From: Amphiura filiformis
Taxonomy: Eukaryota > Echinodermata > Ophiuroidea > Amphilepidida > Amphiuridae
Length of the DNA stretch: 64,000 nt
Assembly (NCBI RefSeq): GCF_039555335.1
Contig: NW_027305505.1
Span: forward strand, 146,501-210,500
Direction: 5' to 3'
The notes under the pieces are model-generated. The model made no database searches. It was given only the letters and a program-made list of their open reading frames with translations, and was not told the origin of the DNA. Below, one piece after another: positions 54,139 through 64,000 of the stretch (position 1 is its first letter; the number at the start of each line of letters is the position of its first letter). Both the position numbers and the translations under genes were made by a program.

Positions 54139-55295
54139 TGTGCAGGCCCTGTACTACTGTAACACAAAATGTGTAACGGGGTGTACTCAGCGGGTAAATG
54201 CGGGGTAACTTTCTAGTTGTCGATGTCGGCAAGATTCCTTTCGCGCTAGACTTTTTGATTGCGTAAAAGCACCTGGTCACTCATACCAGGACAGGTCAGA
54301 TGTCGGGGCTCTTTGATAATTTTATTATATTAAGTGGCTTGTGCAATGAATGAGAACAATAAAGGGCAGACATTTGATATCACTTATTTTCGTACATGCT
54401 CGAAAGCATTGAGTAAAATGTGTCCAAAGCCGTAGCCAGGGGTGCAGAGTACCCCACCCCCAATCAATTCGAAAACAAAGCAGGAGATAAAAAGGTCATT
54501 TTTCGTAGACATATTTACAAGAGGTTCACTTTTTCAGTAAACATGTTAGAATCGACCCTTTTAAAGGACAATTTATAAATGGTTCGCTTTTGAACCCGTC
54601 ATACCACCCACCCATTATTAATAAATAATACTAGCTACGGGCCCATGTGCCATGTGTCAGTCAATAAATCGTGTTGGGGAATTACCTAAATAAATAGTGT
54701 TATCATAGTACGAATTTAATCAGAAATAGGGGAAAAAGTTTGTCTCAGCCTGTAGAGCAGGGTGAGTTTTTTTTTTGTAGTCACCTAATACTAAAAATTA
54801 ATTTGGGCAATTCCATGACAAACCGGCGATCAACTAAACTGATATAAAGGGCGTTGGCTCTTATGAAAGTGATTCCTTGTTATGCAAATGAGAGCGTTTA
54901 CGCTCCATAACTTTCACACAGAGATTCAGAGGCTTGCTTTTTGCTATTTCCCTATTTCTCGTGCTCAAGGACATTACTTTACAGATGAATGACCTTGAAA
55001 AGAGTCTTCCGCACGACTATACAGTGCGGACTTATGATCTGAATTGTTGGTAAAAAAATATAATGATTAATTTTGAATAATAGCAAACTAATTTTGGGAT
55101 GATAATTTCAACTATTTTGGAATCATTAAAAAGTAACTTTGGTATCAGGCGACAGAAATTTTTTTCGAGACTAATTTTGAATCAAATCCTAATTCAAAGG
55201 TAGTGAAAAAACAAACCTGTGCTACGGGCAGATGGAGTTTTAAAGTAGGGTCAGTCAATCGGGATTTTTTCTCGAAAGCTTGAAAAATATAGCAA
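54139..55295. other. Unassigned intronic stretch
   Basis: No gene, repeat array or known element is recognised. It has ordinary AT-rich composition, with GAGCGTTTACGCTC near 54892 as a short palindrome. Confidence 0.4.
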
Positions 55296-55299
55296 AATA

Positions 55300-55490
55300 T
55301 TGAGGGCATGTATGGTAGCGCACAAGCCTCATGATCGTAATATTGTGGGTTCGAGCCCCGCCGTGGTCATGCGTGTTGTGCCCTTTAGTAAGGTGCTTCA
55401 TCTCAATGACACCCCTACAGCAACTTTACATGGAGGAGTCTGGCCCAATTGCCAAAGAAAGAGAGATGGACACTCCTTTCACTGTTAATA
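55300..55490 (+). mobile_element. tRNA-derived SINE fragment
   Basis: TATGGTAGCGCACAAGC fits an A box and GTGGGTTCGAGCCCCGCC a B box. The body GTGCCCTTTAGTAAGGTGCTTCATCTCA is of a kind common in invertebrate SINEs downstream of the tRNA head. It has no L2-type tail, so it is 3'-truncated or of another family. The 62-codon frame across it is chance. 55491-56000 shows nothing recognisable. Confidence 0.7.
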
Positions 55491-56004
55491 TACAAGTTCG
55501 CCTCATTTAACTTTACATTTTACATGATTATAGCAACATTAATAAAAATATCCCAAAATGCAAAATCTGAGTCCGTTGGACCTGCATAAGAGGGTTTATT
55601 CCCCTTCGCCTAATTCAAATTTTGGAGCGTCAACTCCAAACTATTTTTCAATTATCAACAATTATTTAGGAATTATTCAAATTGCGTGTGATTTTGAATT
55701 TTGGTAAAATGATTGTGGATCAAAACCTAATTTTATATTATTTTGGTTAACTCATATTTTACGGGCGATAAATTCGAAATATATTTTGGAATTATTTTGG
55801 GAATAGGCGACCAATAACACTGTCAAAGTGTTTTGATTATGGTTACTATTCAGCAAACACTAAAATGTTGTTAAAACATGATAATGCATGTGTTTTTGGC
55901 TTTAGTTAAAACATTTTGATAACATTATAACATATCAATGTCGGTTTATATCAAAATCATGAAAACTCTTTTTTAAAACGTGTTATACTGAAAAAAAATC
56001 ATAC

Positions 56005-56134
56005 TTATGGGTCAGCGTTGATGCCAGAAGGGCGTGGGGTGCGTAGCTTAGCTATCCAAAATGATTCGCGTCTGCGATTTTGGATAGCTAAGCTACGCAC
56101 CCTACGTCCTTCTGGCATCAACGCTGACCCCTAA
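56005..56134. repeat. Near-perfect 130-nt hairpin
   Basis: Arms 56006-56063 and 56077-56134 pair with about three mismatches around a loop of about 13 bases (GATTCGCGTCTGC). Each arm holds GGTCAGCGTTGATGCCAGAA and GCGTAGCTTAGCTATCCAAA or their complements. It is GC-richer than its surroundings. It could be a small foldback element or the template of a hairpin RNA. Confidence 0.85.
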
Positions 56135-57440
56135 GTACCCCTTCCCTTGCTCCATTTTCCTTGGTTAGCACGGCCTCGTCAGCCTATTCATCTGTTGCAT
56201 CTCACCGTTTTCATGGGTATTGTTATTTCGTCTATTATCCCACGCATCATCGTATACATCTTTTTGCTTCACTCCCAAACCAGGGGGATGACACTCACCT
56301 CATTTGCATGGCAAAATTACCCGTCTCCTCTGCAGCCAATTTGTTTTCGCTCCATCGAAATCAAGCTGGTCACGGAGGAGACTACCTTCCTTTGTGTTTG
56401 TTCATTTGTGTATGGAGAGCCTTTCTTGGAGTCCATGACTTAGGCTACTACGCTCTCAGCTAGAGTCCGACGCTGCATTGTACTAGAAATACCTTTTCTG
56501 GGAAATCGCTATAGAGCCAATCGGGAACACGTATTCAATTTATAAATATAGCATTAAATTAGTATCACATAGTGGCCTCCGTGCAGTGGAAAACCTTAAT
56601 TCTTTCATCAAAAAGAAATGAAAATGACCAAAAAACCGGATCCACCTGTACGCCTATAAAATGGGCACAGAAATGTGTCTCAAATATGAATGAATTTTAA
56701 GAAACATACGGGATATGATGAACCAATAACCTGACGCCATGACAGCAGGATCTATTAGTTGTTTTATATACAATGCATATACCGTGTTGTCATAATACCA
56801 ATATTTGGCATAATATATAACGACTAATATTTAGTATTGTAAATATGCAGTTCATATGCACAAACGAACACTGATCTTTATGATATTCAGGTTGTTGTAC
56901 ATCTCATATAACATGTCATATAGGAGGTCATATGTGTTGACCTTCTCCTATTGTATTTGTTCATCTGTGTATGGAGAGGATTAGCGCCATTAAACGCCAT
57001 TAAAACTCCATCAGTATTAGGGCGTAGTTCAGTGAACTCACCAGATTGCTATTCCAAGTACTTTGATAAATACAGATAATATGTATTGATGGGTCGAGGC
57101 GATTGCATTGAAAACCTAATACATTATTCATAACAGTTACGTAATCAATCGATAGTGCGGACACTTTTCATTTGCAAACCACCAAAATTCGTGATCTTTT
57201 AGCGTTGGAAAAGAAACCACGTGAATAGAGTGCCCTCTCAAGAATATCAACTCTCTGCCCAAACTCACATACTCACATCAATACATGTAATCACCTACAC
57301 AGGTCAGCTTTTTGGTAAGTGGATATTTATATCCATTCCTTAATATTTCATTCAGGCGTATAATTAAGGTTTGCTTCGTATAGTTTCTTTGTAAATTAAG
57401 CTTATTGAATGGTATCACTGTTTCTGGGCATTTTTTGTAT
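56135..57440. other. Unassigned intronic stretch
   Basis: Overlapping frames of 98 and 100 codons at 56147-56463 have no family motif, and I do not treat them as genes. The rest shows nothing I recognise. Confidence 0.4.
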
Positions 57441-57446
57441 TTTTTT

Positions 57447-57492
57447 TTTCAGTACCACCGATGAAGCCTAAGGGCGAAAGCTTTGGTATATA
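57447..57492 (+). other. Hammerhead-like core, weak
   Basis: CCGATGA, A, GCC-TAAG-GGC, GAAAG follows the hammerhead layout with a short stem II, enclosed by TACC and GGTA. No proper cleavage triplet and stem III are evident. It is speculative. Confidence 0.2.
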
Positions 57493-57607
57493 AATAAATC
57501 AGTTGATGTAGTGCTACGCACCAGACTCTTTCCAATCTCTTTCCAATATACAGTAAGCCAAAGAATTAAGGTAAAAGTTGTGTTCACCCTCATGTATCCC
57601 AAATAAA

Positions 57608-57874
57608 GACACATATGTGATGCGATCATGCAAAATCAGTCGGAACTCGGAAATATTGATTTTGAGATATAGCCAAAGAAAGGGAATATTTCTTTTTGTT
57701 TCCTATTGTTTTGGAAAATCTTTAATTGCACATATCTTTGGAACTGGTTGTTCAATTTCAATGGGGCTTTGTGCAAAATCCAGCTTTGTAAATGCTTTTT
57801 ACTATCCCATAAGAAGCTCAAAATTTAATATTTCCGAGTTCCGACTGATTTTGCTTGATCGCATCACATATGTC
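57608..57874. mobile_element. MITE with CACATATGTGATGCGATCA ends
   Basis: The ends GACACATATGTGATGCGATC and GATCGCATCACATATGTC pair inverted. The homology runs through AAAATCAGTCGGAACTCGGAAAT, about 48 bp on each side. The 267-bp element is non-coding; the open frame 57578-58051 crosses it by chance. Confidence 0.85.
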
Positions 57875-57899
57875 AAAATTAAAAATAATCAATCAATAC

Positions 57900-58263
57900 C
57901 TTTACTCTTTAGCTCATATCATTTACATCAGTTAGAAATACAGTTGGATAAAAAAAATCATATTTATTTTTCGAAGTATTATCTAAAACAGTTCTATTAT
58001 CAAAGAAACGATATAATTCTAAATGATATTCATTCTCAATTCATAATATGATTGAAAGGTAGATTTACCTCTTTAATGCATTATTTACAATGCCAATATT
58101 TGGTATTCAAGTTTCCATTTAATTCCTTATTTGTAAGATTGCTACACTTTTTGTGGTGATACTTATTACATACAGTACATTTTAATTTCATTTGATTACT
58201 TTTTACATGTCTATGACAAGTTGAGCAAACACACGACATAATCTTACACACACAAACACACAA
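57900..58263 (-). pseudogene. LINE PHD-type zinc-finger ORF relic
   Basis: The minus strand encodes CSTCHRHV, then LKCTVCNKYHHKKCSNLT, then NTKYWHCK, a stop, and C. The Cys and His spacing (CxxC, CxxC, HxxC, WxC..C) is that of the PHD finger found near the start of several LINE ORFs. The next residues across the stop (NLPFNHI) match the PFN motif that commonly follows it there. No RT is seen downstream; the MITE at 57608 and AT-rich sequence follow. It is a truncated relic. Confidence 0.65.
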
Positions 58264-58301
58264 ATCAATGCCCCCCCCCCCAAAAAAAAAATATAAAAAA
58301 A

Positions 58302-58761
58302 GGTAACTAACCCCCTTAAGTAATGACCAATATTCAAAAACGGGTGATTATATTACAAATCTGTAAAATGCGTTGGAAGCAGAATTTATTTCTGCACGTT
58401 TTGACACATCATTTGTAGCAATTGACTAAATATGGACGTCACAGCGTACATTTAAATCAATGTAGTCCACGATTTGAAAGTTGCAGTAAATTCTATTGAT
58501 TTTGCATTCAGTGTATTGGAAAGAAATCTGTGTAATGATATCTGAGTGTTTTTGTATTGTAACAATTTGTATGTAAGTGCAGCTTTCAAATCTGGACCTC
58601 ACTACATTAAATTGACCGGTGGTTTATTGTTTTCTAAGCTATCGTATCAAATGAGGTTTCAAAATGCGCAGAAATACATTCTGCTTCCAACGCATTTTAC
58701 AGATTTGTAATACAATAGCCCCTTTTTGAATAAAGGCCATCATTTAAGGGTGATTAGTTAC
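58302..58761. mobile_element. Palindromic MITE, about 460 bp
   Basis: Arms of about 200 bp pair inverted around a centre near 58530. Markers are ACAAATCTGTAAAATGCGTT with TGGAAGCAGAAT in one arm and the inverse in the other. The ends are GGTAACTAACCCCCTTAA and TTAAGGGTGATTAGTTAC. It has no coding content. A C-run and A-run (58270-58289) abut its left end. Confidence 0.85.
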
Positions 58762-59004
58762 TTTTTTTGAGATGTTTATAAATATAAATATATATCAGAT
58801 GAAGAAAAAATGTAATGGACAAGTCCAGTGCAAAAAAATAATAGTGACCTATTAGGCCGGTTTCAACACATTTTTCACGATTTGGCAATTCATATTGGTT
58901 TATACATGTAAACTGAAGAATAATTTTGACCACCTAGGTCATGTTAACCAAGACATTATCACGCAACTTTGTGACTTTTTCAGACCTATGTTGCTTTTCC
59001 TCCA

Positions 59005-59127
<123 letters not shown>

Positions 59128-59311
59128 TAAGATCGGGAGTCATTCTGCAGTGACACGGAAGTAAATAATCAAATACAATATGTCATGTATGTCGTGGCCA
59201 CTCGTGGCGAGTCGGTTTTATCATGAAAAAAAACCGTTTAAGAATAAGCATAAAGAACCGACGAAGGCTTCGAAGTCCTTTCTTGATCCGATTTTCATGT
59301 GTAAGACATAC

Positions 59312-61594
59312 TGACGGATGTGTGACGGATCCTCATAGATCAACATGAGAAACCGGCTTGGACTTACTTGGACTTAATGCTTTCCTGCCTCGGATACTGG
59401 GAGCCTCGGAGCTAGCAGCCGTTTCACCATGGATTGTATGTACTCCTTGCATTGTATATTGATGTAATCCCAAGTTCTTGGCAGCTGCTTTTTATGTTGT
59501 CAAGCCAGTCCAGGTATTCTACCTTCAAGGGCATGTTTAGGGTATCTGTCCTTTGGCATCCGTACGATGTGTCCAAAGTAGAACAGTTGTTTGGCTTTGA
59601 TTTTGTCTAGTATTGTGACCTGGTTGCTTTTTGCCTCTCTTATTGATGTGTTCCGTAGCCTATCTCTTCTGGAGACTCCCATTATCCACCTTAAACAAGA
59701 CATCTCGAACATCAACAATCTCTTCTCGTCTCTTTTCGTGAGCGTCCAAGCTTCTGCCCCATATGTTGCTATTGACAAGATTAGCACCTGGTAGAGTTCC
59801 ATTTTTGTGTTGATATTAATTTCTTTTGACTTCCATATTGTGGTTAACTTCCGCATGCTTCCCATTGCCAGTCCAATCCTCCGTTTGATGTCTTCCGTAC
59901 TGGTTGAATTCTCTGTGATAACTCCTCCCAGGTAGGTGAAGGTTTGGACTTGCTTCAGTTGGTCACCTTCTATGAAGATGGTTATTGGGTGGCTGACTTT
60001 GTTGATGATCTGAACTTCAGTTTTCCCCTTGTTTATAGTGAGGCCAAATTTCTTGCTTTGAGTGGGTACTAGAGTTACAAGTGATTGAAAATCTTCCTCT
60101 GAATCTGCCATTAAAACAATGTCATCGGCAAACCGCAGGCTGTTGAGGGTTTTGCCTTGGATTTTGATGCCAGTGTCCAGGTCCTGTATTGCTGATGACT
60201 AATTCCAGTAGTATGTTGAATAACTGTGGCGATAGGATGCAACCTTGCCTTACTCCTGTGGCAGTCCTGAACCACTCTGTGATATCTGTGTCCACCCTCA
60301 CTGCACTATTCGATGTGCCATACAAAGCCTGTAAGAGTCGAACTATCTTGTCCGGGTAACCTAGGGGCTTCATTCCTGCCCATAGTCCATCTTGCCACAC
60401 GGTGTCAAAGGCCTTCTGGTAATCTATGTAGCAGAGATACAGCGCCTTGTCTATTTCAGTGTATTTTTCTGTTATTTGTCTTAGTGTATAAAGCTGGTCA
60501 ACAGTGCTACGGCCTGGTCTAAACCCTGCTTCTGATTCGGAGAGTATCTCCTCGGTTTGCTTTTTCATCCGGCTGTGAAGTTTGCTGCAGAAGACTTTCC
60601 CTGCGAGACTTAGTAGGCGTATGTCTCTATAGTTGGCACAGTCTAACTTGACCTTCTTTTTGAAAATGGAGACAATGATTGCTTTGCCACAGTCCTCTGG
60701 TACACATTCGGATTCCCAGATCCTTCGGCATAATATATGAATCATGTCTATTCCTGTATCACCAGCAGCTTTTAATTCCTCTGCTGTGATACCATCATAT
60801 CCAGCTGCTTTCCCTTCCTTAAGGTGTTTCAAGGCTAGTTCCACTTCCTCTCTTAGTATTCCTGGTCCAGGATCACTGGATTGAGTACTGGATAATGTCT
60901 GTAGTATGGTTGAGTCAGTTGGACCTGGCATGTTATATAAGTCCGAATAATGTTCTCTCCATCTATCCTTGATTTTTTCCTCGTCAGTGAGAATATTTCT
61001 TGCTTTATCTTTACACTTTTCATCCGGAGAGTTTGTTTCCCTGTTATGTTGATTGTTTGGTAGACCTGTCTAGTTTTAGAGGCTTGGTGGCAATGATCTA
61101 CCTCCTTGCACAGATTGTTGATTCAGATGTCCTTACACTGTTTTGACTGTCTTTTGATCTCTCTGTTCATGTTCAGGAAGTTGTATCTACTGTTTTTTGA
61201 GTTGCCTGTAAGCTTTTGTTGCTTAATCTCTCTCCTTTCGTTACATAATGTGAGTACTTCTGCTGAAATCCAAGGCTTTTTATGGCTTTGCTTTCTTGAG
61301 GCCAAGTACGTTTTCAGATGTTTCCTTGAAGCTTTGTTTTATTGAGTCCCATAGGTCTTCCACCTCAAGGTCTGTGTCTGGTACATCTAGAAGTGGTTCA
61401 AATCTGCCCCCTATTTGGATCTCAAATGAACTTCTGGTTGTAGAATCCCGAAGTTTTTAAATATCATATTTATTCTGTCTCAATGGTTTGGGCTTGACTT
61501 TAAGTCTAAGCTTGAAGTTGGCGAGTACCAATTGTGAAACCTGATTAACGTGCACGATATCGGCGCACGACATAGTGACGGATGTGTGACGGAT
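59312..61594 (-). mobile_element. 5'-truncated RTE-like LINE with 19-bp target duplication
   Basis: TGACGGATGTGTGACGGAT occurs at 59312-59330 and 61576-61594, bracketing a 2245-bp minus-strand insert. The insert starts in the last part of the endonuclease and runs to the end of ORF2. The repeat itself contains TGACGGAT twice. Identical copies suggest a fairly recent insertion, although the ORF already has several lesions. Confidence 0.9.
59400..61575 (-). pseudogene. RTE-like endonuclease end and reverse transcriptase
   Basis: Reading minus: LVLANFKLRLKVKPK (endonuclease end), FEPLLDVPDTDLEVEDLWDS, KKPWISAEVLTLCNERREIK, then an RT frame (60931-60122) with GKAAGYDGITAEELKAAGD, FRPGRSTVDQL, CYIDYQKAFDTVW and GVRQGCILSPQLFNI. 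After a one-base shift near 60190 comes LRFADDIVLMADS with the FADD active site intact (about 60130). The frame 60111-59500 adds GLTINKGKTEVQI, FTYLGGVITENS, GAEAWTLTKRDEKRLL and FEMSCLRWIMGVSRRDR, FGHIVRM. Further shifts lie near 61290, 60950 and 59505. It is close to the bivalve/arthropod endonuclease-reverse transcriptase (RTE) type. It is non-autonomous because the endonuclease is missing. Confidence 0.87.
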
Positions 61595-61895
61595 GTTTAG
61601 GAGGAACCTTTTCACGTTTTTACATACTGACGTATACCTTTGCAATAATTTTACTAATTTGATAGCGAATAATTCTCTGCGTGATAGATGTTTCAAAATA
61701 CTTTAGATACTAGTTGTTTTACAATACAACAACTTTTGGAGGATTTTACTTGTTAGTGTTTTGCTATGGTTGATCACAAAATGGCATACTCTTTGATCGC
61801 GTCTAACGTCTATGGTCAACAATTTGCTACCCTTGCCACCCATTAAAAGTATGCTTTAGAAATGTAAGTATTAGGGAAAGAAAATGAATGCTTAC
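61595..61895. other. Intron next to the S5 exon
   Basis: No feature apart from the donor GTAAGC at 61895-61890 (minus strand). Confidence 0.5.
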
Positions 61896-62070
61896 GACTT
61901 ATATCTTCCAAGAATAGATTGCCATAAATCTGGAAGTATGGTCTGTAGAAAATTCCCTGCATAATCAGTTTGGTATTGGTGACGTGTGGATATACGATGG
62001 ACTGCAGCGTGATTCCGTAGCCTAGGAGAAAGACGATCAAGATGCAGAGGAAAACACAGACATCCATGAA
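61896..62070 (-). CDS. TRPM-type channel exon: S5 and pore start
   Basis: On the minus strand the exon follows a pyrimidine tract and acceptor (TTGTCTTCTCTTTTAG) and ends at AGTC|GTAAGC. It is 175 nt (58 codons plus 1). It encodes the hydrophobic S5 helix FMDVCVFLCILIVFLLGYG, the linker ITLQSIVYPHVTNTKL, then the pore segment GIFYRPYFQIYGNLFLEDIS. This order (S5 ending in YG or FG, Q..L.P, then Y.PY..IYGE.F) is characteristic of TRPM channels such as TRPM1/3/6/7. At the position where these have Glu (or Gln in TRPM2/8) after YG, this exon has Asn. The split codon fits exon 8033-8183. Upstream exons for S1 to S4 should lie beyond the right edge. It acts in the cell membrane as part of a cation pore. 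Confidence 0.75.
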
Positions 62071-62440
62071 CTAAAAGAGAAGACAATAAAGGGAGATTAC
62101 GACGGAATTAAAGGGATAAAGTGCCGTTAGTGCTGTTAATTAAAACTGCTGTGTTCATAGTTAAAATATATGCAATTGGTTGTGATTATGATTGAAAATG
62201 ATTGTGTGGGGGTGGAGCTCAGAGACAAAAATATTCAAAGAAGGAGGCCAAAATTGCGCTCATCGCGACCAGGGACTGAAGTTGCAATAATTGTACAACG
62301 CTCTTATTCGACCAAAAGTCGCCAATGGTCAGTAAACGGACATAGGACTTCTCCCGATAAATATGTATGGCCACACATCAAAATTCAGTCAGTTTAAACT
62401 TTTGGGAGTTGTTTATCACCATGACGTGTGCACTTACATT
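62071..62440. other. Intron upstream of the S5 exon
   Basis: Non-coding; the 75-codon frame at 62170-62397 has no recognisable motif. Confidence 0.45.
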
Positions 62441-62444
62441 CGAT

Positions 62445-64000
62445 TTTACATTACCTACATTACATACAAGGCATTTATATGGCGCCATTTCATAAAGACC
62501 ACGGCGCCAATATGGAACACACAATATTTGAAAGGCAAAATAAAACAGCAAACTGAAACAAAGCCACCAGATTATTGTGGGAACAAGAAGGTTTTGAGAT
62601 CTCTTTTGAAACTTGGCAGAGAAACAGCAGTACGGAGTTCAGATGGAAGTGAGTTCCTGAGTACAGGTGCTGTGAGAGAAAAAACTCTTGTCGAAAGCTG
62701 ATTACAGGCCTTTAGGGTTGAATTTTGGCACATAGAGACGTGTAGTGTCCGTTGCAGAACGCAAGCCGGGACGAGTTTGGTTGTACAATGAAATTGATTC
62801 AATGAGATAATTTGGTCCATATCCATGCAGACATTTGGACACATAAAGCATGATCTTGTATAAAATTCTCTGCTTCACAGGGAGCCAGTGAGGTTCTTGC
62901 AAATACTGGCTGGCATGGCCATACTTAGAAGCAGAGAAAATTAATTTTGCACTCCAGTTCTGCAAGCGTTGTAATTTCATGATGTATGTTGCATTAGTTC
63001 CTGCTAATAGTACATTCCCATAGTCTAGACGTGACAGCACAAGAGGCCGAACAACATGGTTGCATGTTTCATTATCAAGAAAGCGACGGATCCGAGTAAT
63101 ATTGCGTAAGTGATATGTGATGTTCTTTGACAATGAAGTTATCTGCGGCAACATACTCATAACATCATCAAAGATAACGCCCAGGTTTCTGACACTGGTG
63201 GGGGTGGACGATGTCATCTCCAATGTGAAGGCATATATCAGGCATCTGGCGTTTGAAGTGAGGTGATGATATAACCAAGAATTCCGTTTTGTCGTTCATG
63301 TTCTGATTTCTTTGATACAAGATGTTATTGATGACAAAGCAGTTACAATTGATGATGGGTTAGATGGCTCAAAACTACAGAAAATTTGTATATCTTCCGC
63401 GTACGTATGTGGTATGAAAGCGAGTGTTTTTTGATGATCCTGCCTATTGGAATTGTATACACTGTGAAACCTCGTGGACCTAAAATTGAACCCTGAGGTA
63501 GTCCATAGTCCATGGTCTTTGCCATTGAGTGGACACCATCAATCACAACAGTTGTTGTTCTACCAGTAAAATAGGACCTCAACCAGTCAAGAGCAATCCC
63601 AGTCACGCCGATCTCATGCGACATTCTACTCAGCAGAAGATCGTGGTTCACCGTATCGAAAGCCGCACTGAGATCGAGTAAGACAAGGAAAACTCCTTTC
63701 TGGATGTACACATGTCCCATAATTTCATCCTTCACTTTCAACAGTGCAGTTTCGGTGCTATGGCCACGCATATAGGCAGATTGCAGTTCTTCACCAAGAT
63801 GATGTTTCAACATGTGGTTGTTGATGTTGTTAACAACATGTTTCTCTATCAACGTTGAGAGGAAATGTATGTTTGCAACCGGTCGGTAGCTTTTTAGTTC
63901 ACTCTGGTTCAAAGACTGCTTTTTGATAAGGGGGTTTATGACGGCATGTTTCAGTGAGCTGGGAAATACACCTGAGGAAATGGATGTATTTATGATACAA
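62445..64000 (-). mobile_element. Second L2-like LINE, continuing past the window
   Basis: The minus-strand element enters from the right edge and ends near 62445 with GGCGCCATATAAATG and short TGTA/TTAC repeats. The tail resembles that of the SINE at 472-888. RT and C-terminal domain are present; the endonuclease, if any, lies outside. Confidence 0.85.
62572..63950 (-). pseudogene. L2-like reverse transcriptase, broken
   Basis: The minus frame 63912-63343 reads LKSYRPVANIHFLSTLIEKH, then LGEELQSAYMRGHSTETALL, VLLDLSAAFDTVNHDLLL and YGLPQGSILGPRGFTVYT. A frameshift follows near 63430. The active-site box then reads YAEDIQIF, so the first aspartate of YADD is Glu. The later frames (63223-62702 and 62844-62572) carry VRNLGVIFDDVMSM, RLDYGNVLLAG, HWLPVKQRILYKIML, LRSATDTTRL and LRNSLPSELR to FKRDLKTFLF. 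At least three frame changes occur. It is related to, but clearly different from, the L2-like copy at 40756-49333. Confidence 0.87.

Noticed and set aside
56147..56463. Overlapping 98- and 100-codon frames
   Set aside because: Two frames overlap, with no family motif, no splice-site context and low-complexity hydrophobic composition.
57578..58051. 157-codon plus-strand frame
   Set aside because: It runs through the MITE at 57608-57874 and opposite the PHD-finger LINE relic; AT-rich chance frame.

Overview
This is animal nuclear DNA, probably from a marine invertebrate. It is AT-rich and has no operons. It carries spliced exons, tRNA-derived SINEs, L2-like and RTE-like LINEs, a Penelope-like relic, Ty3/Gypsy pol pieces and many small inverted-repeat (MITE) elements. 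An ambulacrarian such as an echinoderm or hemichordate is plausible, but I cannot settle the species from sequence alone.

Host gene. Two minus-strand exons look like consecutive exons of one TRPM-type cation channel. Exon 61896-62070 encodes S5 and the start of the pore. Exon 8033-8183 encodes the outer pore and S6. Splice sites and codon phase match (1 nt plus 2 nt), so nearly the whole window (8184-61895, 53.7 kb) would be one intron filled with nested mobile DNA.

Layout on the + strand. 1-6655: a large inverted repeat whose arms carry LINE 3' ends and which encloses three smaller inverted-repeat elements, a SINE and a Penelope GIY-YIG relic. 6656-9600: LINE tail, the S6 exon, a SINE head and unassigned intron. 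9605-10008 and 52986-53270: two adjacent pieces of one Gypsy pol, split by about 43 kb. That 43 kb (10009-52985) has long inverted ends and carries broken copies of a gene family with EEADT, DTD, GCDT and cysteine-rich CXC motifs. Nested in it are a 29.8 kb tandem array (10831-40602) and an L2-like LINE (40756-49333). The LINE itself is interrupted by a 5'-truncated LINE tail with an 8-bp target duplication and by a second TIR element (42288-47636) carrying another copy of the CXC-family gene with about 54 acidic 27-bp repeats. 53271-64000: MITEs, a SINE, a strong hairpin, a PHD-finger LINE relic, a GA microsatellite, a truncated RTE LINE with a 19-bp target duplication, the S5 exon, and a second L2-like LINE running off the right edge.

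The most unusual object is the array. It has sixteen spacers of about 1.63 kb joined by twelve copies of a roughly 262-bp TA-flanked MITE and by three junctions where only CATG remains between the TAs. A further MITE copy forms each outer end. The array interrupts the CXC-family sequence exactly at a TA, and an uninterrupted paralogue of that site survives at 50935-50936. The block therefore looks like a satellite that entered, or grew inside, a transposon insertion. All transposon genes here are broken; only the TRPM exons look functional.
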